Positions 41,237-52,255 of a stretch of DNA of 64,000 nt are shown here, one piece after another. The stretch's first letter is position 1, and each line of letters begins with the position of its first letter. Under the pieces are notes generated by a model. That model was not told the origin of the DNA and did not search any database. It saw only the letters and a list, made by a program, of their open reading frames with translations. Both the position numbers and the translations under genes were made by a program. The DNA lies in the NCBI GenBank assembly GCA_010093605.1, contig MU004184.1, positions 1,941,897-2,005,896 of the forward strand, given 5' to 3'. The stretch comes from Lophium mytilinum (taxonomy: Eukaryota > Ascomycota > Dothideomycetes > Mytilinidiales > Mytilinidiaceae).

Positions 41237-43261
41237 ATGCCGCGCAAGTGCACTCTCTGTCGCATGTCTTGCAAGGACGAGGGCGCTCTAGACATTCATG
41301 TTCGGAGCGCCCATCCGAACGCCTTTCCGTGCCCTTTCAAGGGTTGCAAAGAGAGCTTCGCGAGTAGGACTGATAAAGAAGAACATTACTGCAATCACTT
41401 TCCGCCCACGGCGGCAGGGCAGCCTCCCCAGCAAAAGCCAGGTCCGGCCCGACAGGCTTCCAATGCCAATGCCCCTCCCGCGCAGTTCCAGGTAAATGCG
41501 AATGGCTCCCGTTTCTCTGCAAATGGTAATCCAGGACAGCCTGCCGTACAGCCTCCAGCACCGACGCGCTCCGGCTTTCCTAAAGATGGATTCGCGCTGA
41601 GGGACCCACCGTCCAGCAGCTATCTACCGAGAGAATCTCATGATACCTCTAGTAGCCCAACTGTCACCAGCAACGACGATGATAGGTTCCACTGCGGCAT
41701 GTGTCTGCAAACCTTTCTAAGCAGATTCAGCCTAAATGCGCATATGGCAACCCATATCGGACCCCTAGTCCAGCACTGCAAGGATTGCAATTCGTCCTTC
41801 CCCTCGATCGACGAACTTGGTAAGCACATGCGACCAACGGGCAGCTGTCCACTTGTCGACAAACAAGGGTATAATTGCAAGGACTGTGGGAAGTCGTTTG
41901 CGTCTCAAGTGGCCGTTCAAGCACATGCGAACTCGGCGCACAAGCCTTCTATCCTAGCCCAAATCCGTGCGATCACTGCCCATATGCCGCCCCAACAACA
42001 GACCCAGCAGATGCATGGAAATACCCCGCAACAACTAGCGCACCAGGGATCCACGCAGTCTCCGCCGTCGCCTATTCGCGTGCGATTGCCGCCGACACAA
42101 CAAGGCCGCGCTCGTCCAACTCCATTGGCTCCTCTGGTCTATCCCATCGAAACACTCCTTCGAACGCGTCCTGCTGTAACTCCTTCGCCACCACACCACG
42201 CGTCGACCAAGCCTCCTCCAAAGCATTCTGCTCCCGCGAATGCTCCCCGTCGTGGACCATCGCGTGCGGCTAAACGAGGCTCTCCGAAACCTCCATCAGA
42301 ACCGTCCCCAGAAATCACGCAGAGGCTTGAGGAAATATCATCACGCGTCACAGACCTACAGCTACCTGACCGTCCAAAATACGGCCCCGAGGGCGCGGTT
42401 CTCTACCACGACAAAATCTGGCAAGGTGTCCCATTCGGACAGCATGATACATTGCTGAAAGCACTTCACTGGCGATGCCACCTGTCTATTGCGGATCGAA
42501 AGACTAAATCGGTCCCTAGCGCATTCGATGACGGCCTTTCCGAAGACGACCAGGAAGCGTCGAACTTCGAGCTCTCGCCCGTACCGGCTCAGGGGGTATC
42601 GAAACAAGCAGCGATCGGACTGGCTTGTCACAAGATCATCGCCGAGGGCGGCAAGAACGAGATTGCCCACCTCTCGGTGCTTGATTTCTTTACAGGAGAA
42701 GTCCTTATGAACCACCTCGTGCTCCCGGATGCCTACGTTGAGAATTGGCGCACTAGGATCACTGGGTTCAATGAGAAGACCATATCAGACGCCATTGAAG
42801 CTGGCTGCTGTGTTCTGGACGGATGGAAGGCGGCTAGGCAAGCTATGTGGCTACTCGTCGACACCAACACGGTTATCGTTGGTTATCAGCTTCGGGAAAC
42901 TTTGGATGCGCTGAGAATGACCCATGGTTGCGGAGTGGATGGAGCTATTCTGGTCCAGGAAGCAGCGGGCAGTAGCCTGAGCAAGAAGCAGTTGCGACTC
43001 GAGACGCTTTCTCACGATCTCCTTGGCCGCGAGCTCAAGAGCGGAAACTACGGGCGCGATTGTCTTGAGATTGCGTTCGCGGCTCGAGAGCTTGTGATTT
43101 GGAGCACGAAGAACAAAGAGAAGCTGGCTCAGTGGGGCAAAGCGAAGGCAGTCGGAGGAGATGAGGAGGCAGAGCTGATTCGGAAAATCAAGGAGGAGCT
43201 TGCTGCTGAGAATGAGGAACGCCAAGATTCATCGGCGGAGAATGAACATGGTTTCACTTAG
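41237..43261 (+). CDS. C2H2 zinc-finger protein with degenerate REXO4/RNase T-like C-terminal domain
   Basis: Single-exon, 674 aa. Five C2H2-like fingers: CTLCRMSC..H..H (residues 5-26), CPFKGC..H..H (about 32-54), FHCGMC..H..H (about 151-172), HCKDCN (about 180-206, variant) and YNCKDCG..H..H (about 213-235). A Pro/Ser/Gln-rich linker follows. Residues about 455-625 align throughout with the REXO4/ISG20 exonuclease fold: AAIGLACHK in the place of ALDCEM, VLDFFTGEVLMNHLVLP, WRTRITGF for YRTxxSGI, VIVGYQLRETLDAL for VGHxLxxDLxAL, LETLSHDLLGRELKSG, and LEIAFAARELV for VEDAxAxMxLY. The acidic catalytic residues are replaced in every motif (D to A, E to H, D to T, D to I), so nuclease activity is unlikely. 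It may bind nucleic acid with both parts. The role is unknown. Confidence 0.8.
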   Translation: MPRKCTLCRMSCKDEGALDIHVRSAHPNAFPCPFKGCKESFASRTDKEEHYCNHFPPTAAGQPPQQKPGPARQASNANAPPAQFQVNANGSRFSANGNPGQPAVQPPAPTRSGFPKDGFALRDPPSSSYLPRESHDTSSSPTVTSNDDDRFHCGMCLQTFLSRFSLNAHMATHIGPLVQHCKDCNSSFPSIDELGKHMRPTGSCPLVDKQGYNCKDCGKSFASQVAVQAHANSAHKPSILAQIRAITAHMPPQQQTQQMHGNTPQQLAHQGSTQSPPSPIRVRLPPTQQGRARPTPLAPLVYPIETLLRTRPAVTPSPPHHASTKPPPKHSAPANAPRRGPSRAAKRGSPKPPSEPSPEITQRLEEISSRVTDLQLPDRPKYGPEGAVLYHDKIWQGVPFGQHDTLLKALHWRCHLSIADRKTKSVPSAFDDGLSEDDQEASNFELSPVPAQGVSKQAAIGLACHKIIAEGGKNEIAHLSVLDFFTGEVLMNHLVLPDAYVENWRTRITGFNEKTISDAIEAGCCVLDGWKAARQAMWLLVDTNTVIVGYQLRETLDALRMTHGCGVDGAILVQEAAGSSLSKKQLRLETLSHDLLGRELKSGNYGRDCLEIAFAARELVIWSTKNKEKLAQWGKAKAVGGDEEAELIRKIKEELAAENEERQDSSAENEHGFT

Positions 43262-43971
43262 GCTTCGAAACAGACAGAGGTGGATCTCGAGGTGAGTCTG
43301 ACTGTCCGGATAACTTGGCTGCTACGTGGGCGAAAATGAGAGCCTGGGATGTCTCGACCAACTTATGGTTGTAGGGCGATTGGCTGCGAGATTTGGAGGG
43401 AGGGCATGTTTCTTTTGGTACTCAGCGTAGTTGGAGGTAGTCCCCAACTTGCCCTTAATTCCTTAATTCCTTGGAGATGTATGATGGTAGTATGGAGAAC
43501 TTGATAAGTCGGAATCTGAAAGATGCCCTTAAGCGTGTGCCTTCTTTGCGAGGTGTGAGACTCAGCGATAAGGACAGAGTCTACGCATTCGTCTGGCTAT
43601 CGTATGGCGTTTGCCAAATGGGTTGTCTAAAGTCTAAACAGAACGTAGCCTTCATCATCTGTTGTGTCGACAGGTAATTCTTGTATTGGGGCAATATGGG
43701 AGAAAGACTAATACCGTGGGTACACTTCAAGATAAAAATGTTGGCCGAAGCGCCCTAGATAGTCGCTCGGGAACGCGACTGATCAAAGATCCTGGTCCTG
43801 TAGGTCTTCATAGCTAATCGAATGGCAACTCTTCTAAAGCTATTGTATTTCACTGTCTAATAGTCTAACCCGTATACTCCAAATATTCATGATTATTAGG
43901 CCAACCAATCTCTTAAGGACTGCGCCTCTCGGCTCTTATTACTCCTTCTAACTTCCATAGTACGATTATAC
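43262..43971. other. Convergent intergenic region
   Basis: 710 bp between two convergent stops. It contains only short frames and AT-rich sequence toward 43.9 kb. No RNA gene was recognised. Confidence 0.5.
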
Positions 43972-44946
43972 CTAACCTTCCTTGAGAGTCTTCCTCTCAT
44001 CCTCTTCAGCGTTCTCTACAACATCAACCATGAAACCACCACCCAGCAGAATAGCAGGCTCGGCGAGGCTATGGTGCTCGTAACTTCAATCCTGTCAGTA
44101 CCGCCACAAACATCGTGAGTCCAGACGTACCTCAAAGTTCCCACACCTCCCGCCTCTAATATTAAGGACGGATTATCCGAGATGTTCTTTCCTATCCAGC
44201 GCGCTGCAAACGACCGCAATATATGTCCATGCGCCACGACCAAGACGTCACAAGGCCCCGCCTCCTTCCGCGACTTCCCAATCGCGGGTTCATGATACCG
44301 TTTCCGGATCTCCACGATAAGACGATCGAGGCGGGCTGTGATGTCTTTAGGGGACCTATAATCATCACTCATTAGCAGCGGGTTGCTAGAAAGCAAAGAA
44401 CAACCAACACTCACTCTCCTCCCTCGCATCCATCCCGCCATATATCCCAATCATCACCTAGGCCCCTCGCCTTCCGTTGCTCGCGAATCGTTGCGCTCGT
44501 CAGGCCTTCATAGTCGCCATAGTCCCACTCCCGGATGTCCTCCGTGATCTCCACCTTCGCGCTCGTGCGTACGGCGGAGTCGGGGTAGGCGCGGTTGGTC
44601 TGCCAGGGCATGGGGTCTGGGCAGCCTAGGCCGAGGAGCTCGAGGGTGTGTTGGGCGCGGCGGCGGGGGGAGACATAGCTGGTTGCGAAATGGTCAGTCT
44701 TGCATTGAGGCTGCGTGTAAAAACGAGAAGTTTGAAATTGATGTTGGAACGTGTGAAACGAGCGTACATATGCGCCAGATGCCGGGGCACGATCAGCCTG
44801 TCGTCTCCCACTAATGCTTTCCCGGTCGCACGCATTCGCTTCTCTCCGTTGGCTGTGAGAGGTAGTTCGGTGGTGCCGGTATGCCGTCCGTTAAGGGACC
44901 ATTCTGTCTCGCCGTGACGAATGATGAAGACGCGCGGGGTGGTCAT
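43972..44946 (-). CDS. SHB17: Sedoheptulose-1,7-bisphosphatase-like histidine phosphatase
   Basis: Shb17 converts sedoheptulose 1,7-bisphosphate to sedoheptulose 7-phosphate and so feeds ribose synthesis. Exons 44946-44768, 44678-44415, 44355-44131 and 44083-43972 give 259 aa, close to yeast Shb17 (271). The N-terminus has the phosphohistidine motif RHGETEW, followed by HTGTTELPLT, as in Shb17. Splicing restores YVSPRRRAQHT, REWDYGDYEGL, IWRDGCEGGES, the second His in VVAHGHILR, and the C-terminal LSYEHHSLAEPAI. The introns are 89, 59 and 47 bp, the last with a TACTGAC branch site. General phosphoglycerate mutases lack the GDYEG and DGCEGGE blocks in this arrangement, so the SHB17 call is good. 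Confidence 0.9.
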
Positions 44947-45715
44947 GACGGATGATTGGACGATAAAGGGGAAACCTCAGTCGGATCTGTTGGCTTTGCT
45001 AGGGGCTCAATTGGAGTAGCAGGTGAGTTAGATAGAAAAGGGAGTATTTAGAGGGGATGAAAGTGGTGTTGATATAAAAAGATTATGAAGGGACTTGGAT
45101 TCGATGATCTCATTGGAAGCCGTGGCCTCCGTGCTCTAGAATGGAGGGGCAGGAGGGGCAGGACAGGGAGAATAAGGTCTAGTCAGCCTTGTTCGGTCTT
45201 CGTCAGCAAATGACACATGTTTACTCTCCGTATAATTGATGAGGAGGGCGTGTCTAGTCTCTCGGTATACATGAAATTTAGGACCCAAACCATTGATTAA
45301 AGTAATTCCAAGACGATTGAAAAGGGTAACAGACTAGTCCGTTTAAGGTTAAGCATATTTTACTCATCACATGACCCAAGGGCTCCATGGACGGAAAAGA
45401 TCCCCGTCACACAGAAGAGTAGTAAAGGCCCGACTTAAAAGTTTATATGAGGTTTGCAGTCTTTCGAACACGACTTAGCCTATTTTTTTAATTGAACTTC
45501 TGTAACCAGAGAGCCTCCTTTGATGCGGCACTATCTCGGAAAATTTCTCGTCGTCCCACTTTCGAGTCACATCTGCACCTTCGCGTTCTTCCCCTCAATA
45601 TAGATAGGCGGTACTATACGAGCTGATAAGTGCCTCTGGTACAAATAGATTCTCCTTCTCTCAAGAACATATCTCCGTTTTTAAGTGTTCATCACGAGTC
45701 ACTATTCCAGCCATC
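44947..45715. other. Divergent promoter region of SHB17-like and P450 genes
   Basis: 769 bp between divergent starts. The P450 side ends in a pyrimidine-rich leader. No gene or repeat was recognised. Confidence 0.45.
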
Positions 45716-47275
45716 ATGTCTTTCATCGATTCCGCAGCCCAGCAGTCGGGCATTCCCTTGTCTACTAAGGTCACTGTTCTTTTCATCACGTTGCTAGTGC
45801 TTTTTCTCTCCTACGTTGTCCATGCCCTTTATCTCTCGCCTTACGCTCACATCCCTGGTCCTTTACTTTCACGTCTATCCAACCTGCCTCTCTACTACGC
45901 CACTTACAAGGGCAACGAGGCTACCACTATTGGCCGTCTCCACGCCACTTATGGCCCCGTCGTACTCATCGCACCTAACGAAGTGAGTGTATCCGACGGC
46001 CGGGCCCTCAAAACCGTCTACACGGACGCCGGGGGCTTCCGCAAGGCCGATTGCTACCGGAACTTCGACATCGATGGCTTCCCCAGCATATTCTCCGAGC
46101 TAGAGAGGGGCAACCGCGCTGTGAGGTTTAAGAGCGTGAGCGGGCTGTTCAGCACCGGGGCCATCCGAGATAGTGGAGAGGAAGTGATCAAGGACGTAGC
46201 GCAGCGCTGGATCGCGTATTTACGGCAAGCAAAAGGAGGAGCTAAGGGTCACGGCAGGTCTGCGGATGTCCTGAAAGCTGCGAGAGCTTTTGCGCTGGAT
46301 GCAGTAACGGGGTATCTGTTTGGGGAGTGCTATGGAGCGTTGGCGGAAATCGCACAGGAGGAGAGGGAAGCTAAAGGAGCTATTGAAAAGATTTCTGCGA
46401 GTCTGTTCGTTGACTCGTTTGTTGCAGTCGGACGGTTCTTCTATCTCCCGTCTTGGGTCTTCACGCTATTGGAGACGTGGAGTGCTAGATTGGCAAAGGA
46501 TAAGGTGCAAGTGGAAGAGAGCCTGGAAACGGTCGATGGATTCGTGGGCAAAATCACTGAAGAGACGGCTGCTAGACTAAGCGATGAAAAGGAGGAAAAC
46601 TCCTACCAGGCAAGAATGCTCAAGGCAGGTATCTCAAAAGAGGAGACAAAGGCTCAATGCAAAGACCTCATGTTCGCTGGTACAGACTCCACAGGAATGA
46701 ATCTGGCTACAATCTGCTGGTATCTCACAAAAGATCAAGAGAAGTAATAATTTCTTTCAGCTATAACTCTCTCAGCTAACATGCATAGATATAAGAAGCT
46801 CCGTGCCGAAGTCCTCGCGAACCCTGACTCATCACCTCATTTGCTTCCATATCTGACGGGAATCGTGAAAGAAGGACTTCGCCTCAGTATGGCAAATCCG
46901 ACGCGTATGCCTCGCGTGGTTCCATCGACTGGCTATACCTTACCAGGCGGCCAATTCCTTCCTCCAACTACGGTAATCGGCTTACAACCGTACACTTTGC
47001 ATCACAACCCGGCCGTCTTTCCATCGCCGAACGAGTTCATTCCTGAGCGGTGGGAAGATGCTACCCCAGAGATGCTTAGGGACTCCATACCATTTGGGCT
47101 TGGCAGCAGAGCGTGCATTGCGCGCAATCTAGCCACTGTGGAGCTGTACATTGCCGTTGACACAATCGTGCGCGATGGTCTTCTGGAAGGAGCCTCTCCA
47201 TGCAAATCGAAGATCGAGATCCTGGAGTGGTTTAATTCCAAGGTCATCGGGGAGAAAATAGAGATCAGATGGTAA
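45716..47275 (+). CDS. Cytochrome P450 monooxygenase (2 exons)
   Basis: Exons 45716-46743 and 46789-47275 give 504 aa. An N-terminal anchor (VTVLFITLLVLFLSYVV) leads to IPGPLLSRLSNLPLY, which is typical of fungal P450s related to benzoate-4-hydroxylase and sterigmatocystin-type enzymes. The I-helix AGTDSTG is at 321-327, with Ser in place of the usual second Thr. The K-helix is EGLR (371-374), the PERF-type block is IPERW, and the heme loop FGLGSRACIARN has its Cys at about 452. The 45 bp intron lies right after the I-helix exon. The enzyme stands apart from the other P450 (22 kb away) and shares little with it beyond family motifs. The substrate is unknown. Confidence 0.92.
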
Positions 47276-47571
47276 CCATATTTAGTGCCTATTTCTCTCG
47301 CTACGCCTGTGAATATATCAGATAGAAGTTCACTTAGCGGTTGATCGGTGGCGTTCGCTTGTAATCTTTGTTCCCGACTTCTGATGTTACGCGTTGTACG
47401 TTGTATACCAGATTCTGATCGAAGATTCGATCTCAAGTTCACGTGTTTGCATTATGAATTGCATTTGTGGAAGGGAAGAGCCTGAAGTGGTATTCGTTGC
47501 GGTCAAAAGATCTATAAAAGCGTGTTTAACTCCAATTCGCCGTTCGCTATGCTTTTGAAAACCAATATACT

Positions 47572-48689
47572 CTATGCTCCCGTTTTGACCATGAAGATCT
47601 ATGACAATGTTAGCATCAAAATCAGAATAATAAATATAAAAATATGCGTACCTCTCGCATGGCCCTCGGGTCCATCGATGCCATCTTCTTTTGGCGAATG
47701 TATCGCTGCCTGACCGCGTGCCGCCCGCCCACCATACTGAATGCTGGATTGGTCGTTGGCAATGCCGGCTTCTTGACTTCTTCAGCTTCATCTTCCTCTG
47801 AGGAAGACGATGATTGAGCTCTGGATGGTGTAGCTGTGCTGGTGGCTGAAATGGACTTAGAGCCGGATTCCGCTACTTTTCGTTCGGCTTTCTTGAGTCG
47901 TCGGGCCTCTTTCAAGGCCCGCCTCTCCACTTTCCTCCGCTTCTTTTCCGCCTTCTCGTCTGCGGATTTGGACGTAGCTTTAGCGGACTCGGAGGGCGTT
48001 TCGTCCGCATTTTTCTCCTTCTGCCTCCGCCGCTTCTTCTCTTTCTTTTCTTTAGATTTCGATTCAGCCTCCACACCCTCATCAGAAGCGTCCGCAACAG
48101 CAGCAGCCGCAAGATTCTCCCTCCCCTTCTTCCTCCGCACCTTCTTCTCCGGCTCCACGCTCACGCCGTCTTCCTCCCCCCTCTTCCTCTTCTCTCCCTG
48201 CACCAACCTCTCAATTTTATCCCCCACCAAGAACCCCCCACTCACAAATCTCATGGTGCCCCACCTCCGACTCGTAAACACCTTCATCTCCAAATCCTCC
48301 CTCTTCTTCTCCTCCGCCTTCAACACCTTCTCATCCTTCCCGTTCAGCCTCCCCAATACGCCCTCGAAGCCCCCGAGCCCGAACCGCTCCGCTGCCTCCT
48401 TGCCCCGCTTCGCCCCGAGTCCGAGATTGTCTTCTTTTAGTAATACGCGGATGTGCGACGCGTTGGCGGAGGTGTAGTGATCGGCATGTGCGGCATCGGT
48501 GGCGCCGAGGTAGTCGCCGGGAGTCCAGCCTTGGGAAGTGAGGATGCGGTGGCCGAAGCGGTCGGTGTTGCGAGACCAGTTGGTGTTGTTTGGGTCTGCG
48601 GAGAGTTTGGTGCGGCTATATGATTGTTAGTAGGGAGAACTGAGGAGAAGAGAGGAGAGGAGCTGCCTTTTTGGTGCGCTGAGACCCAT
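47572..48689 (-). CDS. PXR1: G-patch nucleolar protein PXR1/GNO1 (PINX1 homologue)
   Basis: Pxr1 works in rRNA and snoRNA maturation in the nucleolus with the helicase Prp43, and can inhibit telomerase. Exons 48689-48667, 48615-47652 and 47598-47572 give 337 aa. The joined N-terminus reads MGLSAPK, then DPNNTNWSRNTDRFGH and a G-patch with QGWTPGDYLGA and NLGLGAKRG. A helical block with LGRLNGKDEK and RFVSGGFLVGDK follows, as in Aspergillus PXR1. The C-terminus is a Lys/Glu-rich nucleolar tail, and the 9-codon last exon gives EIFMVKTGA, the family's ending. The first intron (48616-48666) starts with GC, not GT, after AAAAG; it has a TACTAAC branch site and a TATAG acceptor. The gene is divergent from the 172-aa gene, with 283 bp between the starts. 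Confidence 0.92.
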
Positions 48690-48972
48690 TGTGAGGGGAT
48701 GGGGTGGCTGTCGTGAGGTTTAGGTTGAAGAAACCTTGGTGTGGAGAAATATTTTTGGGCGGCGGGCAGCTTCGTTGCGCAAAGAAGTGGTAGTCGAGCA
48801 TTTGTGGAGTGCCACTTCTTGTTCAAGGGCGCCCTGCAGGACCTATGTGTTAGTCCGTGCGTCGACATCTCTAACTCCAATGCCGAACTGAGAGGTTCCA
48901 TTTCATCAACCATCACATCAAGAGATGGGATTGCTTGCTTCCGACTAATCACCAGCACTAACACCACGCGCT

Positions 48973-49616
48973 ATGGCCCCTCCAAACGGCACCAAAGCCG
49001 CGCAAAAGGGCGACATGGGCCCCCCAAAGACCATACTAAAGAAAACCACTACCAAAGAGACAGCCACCCACTCAACAGGCAATCAGAAATCCCGTACCGA
49101 AACATTCACCGACGAGCAAGAACTCGATGAGGTCGAAACGGAATCAAGCTTAGGCTCGCAGAGTGATCCACTTCAAGAGCTGATGGCAAGAATCAAACGA
49201 GACGTACGTCTGATATCCATCCTCACCCGAACACTCCCCACGATCCCTAACCCTCCCCGCTCAGCGCGCCACCCGCAAAGTCGCCGCCCGCGCAAGAATC
49301 CGCAGTGTACACGACGCCCGTGTTGCCAAGACCCGCACGACTATCACAGCGTTCTTCGACCGCCATGACGAGAAGCTGTACGTCCCCAACTAATCCCCAT
49401 TCACCACTCCCCGCGAGAACTAACCAAACCCCCTTCCTCAGCACTCAAGCACGCCAAGCCCACTTAACCCGCTTGAAAGAGCTCCTCGCACGCAAGACCG
49501 CCTTGGAGGCCAAAATGGTCGCCTGCGTGCGCCGGCTGCGGGATGGCTACGTCGCTCATTCCAAGGACCTGCAGCTAGTGCTGGATGCGCGGATTGAGCT
49601 GCTTACGAAAAGGTGA
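48973..49616 (+). CDS. Hypothetical charged, helical 172-aa protein
   Basis: I do not recognise the family. Exons 48973-49203, 49265-49377 and 49442-49616 give 172 aa; both junctions keep the frame and have good branch sites (CCTAAC, ACTAAC) and CAG acceptors. The first 60 residues are Lys/Thr-rich and disordered. From about residue 65 the protein is continuous charged helix (LQELMARIKRD, then ARARIRSVHDARVAKTR and LTRLKELLARKTALEAKM), suited to a coiled coil. A small nuclear or chromatin-associated protein is possible but not shown. It shares a short divergent promoter with PXR1. Confidence 0.65.
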
Positions 49617-50266
49617 AGATGCTAGCCGCAAGTGTTGCTCTCAAGGTTCATCTTCAACTTCATCTTCGGTCACGCTGGAAAGAGTGAGTGGGACAGAGGT
49701 CGGTATATCGAGTGCCGAAGCTAGCGTTTCAGGAACAAAACTGATCCAACAGTCCGTAGTGCGGCTGCTAGGGTCCGGGGTGGAGCGGAGTTTGAGATAT
49801 AAGAACAGCTTATCCGAGGGGACGGATATTATCTGACTTGCGGATGCGAGATCGAAGATCGGTAAGTGGAGTTTTATGATCTAGGAGCTCATCGTCACGG
49901 GGATCTGGGCGCGTGTTTCAGACGGAGGATCTTGAACCATGGCTCAAAAAATGGGCGAAAGGAGGCAAACATATGGCGAATTTGGCGTTATTACTGATAA
50001 TGATATACAGAATAATGATAATTACTGCTTGTAACGTACTAACACTCTCCCAAGTTGCCTTGTCTCCACAATGATTCTAATATCAGAGGCCACCAATGTA
50101 TCCACGCACCGATCCTCCGGAGCCGCGCAAGAATACTCCAGAATCAACCCTTAGTGAAGTACAACACAGACAAGAAAACGCACCCCAAGACGCCCGCTAA
50201 AGGAATAACGCGTGGGAAAAACTGAAGTGTCCTAGTATTTACAAAACGGTAGACCGAAAAACGAGA
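49617..50266. other. Convergent intergenic region
   Basis: 650 bp between the stop of the 172-aa gene and the stop of mevalonate kinase. No gene was seen; a short AT-rich patch lies near 49980-50030. Confidence 0.5.
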
Positions 50267-52255
50267 TTACGTCCTCCAAAACTTCCAGCCCTCTCGGACT
50301 TCCTTAGCAATGCGTCGTCTCGAGCTAGCAACTCCAACCAGCCGTTCAATACCCTCGTTGCCCTCGGCGCGGAGGAATTTCTCCTGGTCAATTTCCTCGC
50401 CGCCATCCTCCTCGTTCCCGTTGTGGAGGACGGCAGGCCAGAGGACACCCACACCGTCGCCGGCAAGCGTGGTCTCAAACTTCTCAAAGCCTTCAGCTTC
50501 AAGGGCGATTTCAAGGGTGTCAAGGATGTTGTGCGTAGTGGGTGGCTCCGAGACAGCTGAGTCTATCTCGCAGTCGTCCTCGTCCGATTCGATTGTGGAG
50601 ATAGAGGGTGGAGTACGAACAGGGGGTTGGGGCTTCAAAATAGTTATGGCGCACCCACCTCCACCCGCACCGGTCAATTTGGTCCAGCCAATGCCGGTAT
50701 GGTCGATCAGTTCGCGAATGCGCTCGAGCTTGGGGTGAGAAACGCCAAGAGAGACGAGGAGACCATGGTTGATGGTGATGAGTTCGCCTAGGTGCTGAAG
50801 AGCTGCCGGGTGTGTAGGATCGAAATCGGGAGAGGTGATCAAGTCATGCGCGGATTCTGTTACGTGGTCGATGCTGTCGAGGAGGTTCTCGGTGATCCGT
50901 GGATGCGCAGCTTTCAGGTTGGCGACCTTCGCAACTTCAGTTGCGGTGCTCCGCGATTGGCGCGTGTTGACCAAAAGGAGAGGGAGCTCTGGGAAATTGC
51001 GGAGGGGGATCACGACTGGAGGCTTGTTGTAATCTGCCCGCTTGAATAGCACGGCTTTGCCCCCCGCAGATACGGTGTTATCTACGCCAGAGGGGTTGCC
51101 ATGAATGCACATCTCGCCAACAAACGCCCAGCGGTTGATGCGCTCAATCTGGAGGCCGCATTCTTGCGGAGGTTGGTCTGGGTGGGGTCCGCTGAGAGCG
51201 CGGATTTGCAGAAGCAGTGCCGCACTCAGGCAGACGGCAATGGTGGCACTACTTCCCAGGCCAGCACCAATTGGGATCGTGGAGCGGAGAGTATAGATGC
51301 AGGGTGCGGACTTTTGCGACCCGAGAGAGAGGAAAAGGTATAAGAAGGCCGAGGCCGAAGACTGGTGTATCCTTCGATCCGATTCGGGGAGTTTTGTAGA
51401 GACGCATGCGATGAATGGCTGCATGGCAGCCACGAGGTCAGGATCGAGGGAGGTGACGAGATCGTAGTAATACTTCTTTTTCTTGGGGTGGGAGAAGGCG
51501 GCCCATGGCAGATCGTCAATGTTCCAGGTGTGGTCCAGACTGATGTCCGGGAATCGCAGAGTGACGGTCCGTCGAGATTTGGAGAGGAAAGTAACGTGGA
51601 GGTAGGATCGCAAGGAGATAGAAGCCGCAATCGCAGCCTAAACAGTGTCAGCAGAGGCGCGAACACGCCAATTGAGAACACCCACTTTGCCATGAACTAC
51701 GGCATGCTCGCCATACACGATGACCTTGCCCGGCGCAGAGACCATAAAGGGCGGCATCATGGGCACGGAGGGTCTCCGCATGTGTATAGCGGAAACAGGC
51801 TGGACTTGGAGGTTGTTGACCTTGGACGCGCCAGAGCGGTCAGGCAGAGTGAGGTTCGGGGCCATGATGCTGTCGTCGTCGGGGGAGGGAGGTTCTGGCG
51901 TCTGGGTGCCGTTGCTCACGGTGGAGAGCGACGTCTTTTCTTCTTGGTCGGACTGCTGCGACTTTTCGGACTGCTGACGGCTGTGGCCATCGGATTGGCC
52001 CCTGCGCCGCAACGGAGAATGGGTCGTCATGTCGGCGCGGAACTGGGACGGGTAGCCGCTGTGGAGCATCTGTCCGGCGGCGGAGTGAGTTGATATGGGA
52101 GAAGGTATTGTAGGAGACGCGGAGTAGGCGGAGGAGTGAATAGGAGTGGTGATATTAGCTGGCGTTGGGAAAGTCGAAGTGACGGTTAGCGGCCCTTTTG
52201 GATGGTTCCTTGCAGCGCAGCCCTGTCGGCGATCATGCTTCGAGGCGCTCCCCAC
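50267..52255 (-). CDS. ERG12: Mevalonate kinase
   Basis: Phosphorylates mevalonate in the ergosterol and isoprenoid pathway. Exons 52255-51686 and 51637-50267 keep the frame. The GHMP-kinase start is in exon 1 (VSAPGKVIVYGEHAVVHGK), and the junction continues AAIAASISLRSYL. The ATP loop is IPIGAGLGSSATIA, the Mg2+ and substrate block is GEMCIHGNPSGVDNTVS, and the C-terminal motif is KLTGAGGGGCAIT. Exon 1 adds up to about 160 residues before the domain, Ser/Pro/Gln-rich, so the true start is uncertain: 52069 (MLHSGYPSQ) and several later Mets are alternatives. A second insert after GGGGCAI is acidic (SDEDDCEIDS). The family match is clear throughout the catalytic core. It lies 1.8 kb from STE24, which acts on prenylated proteins. 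Confidence 0.93.
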
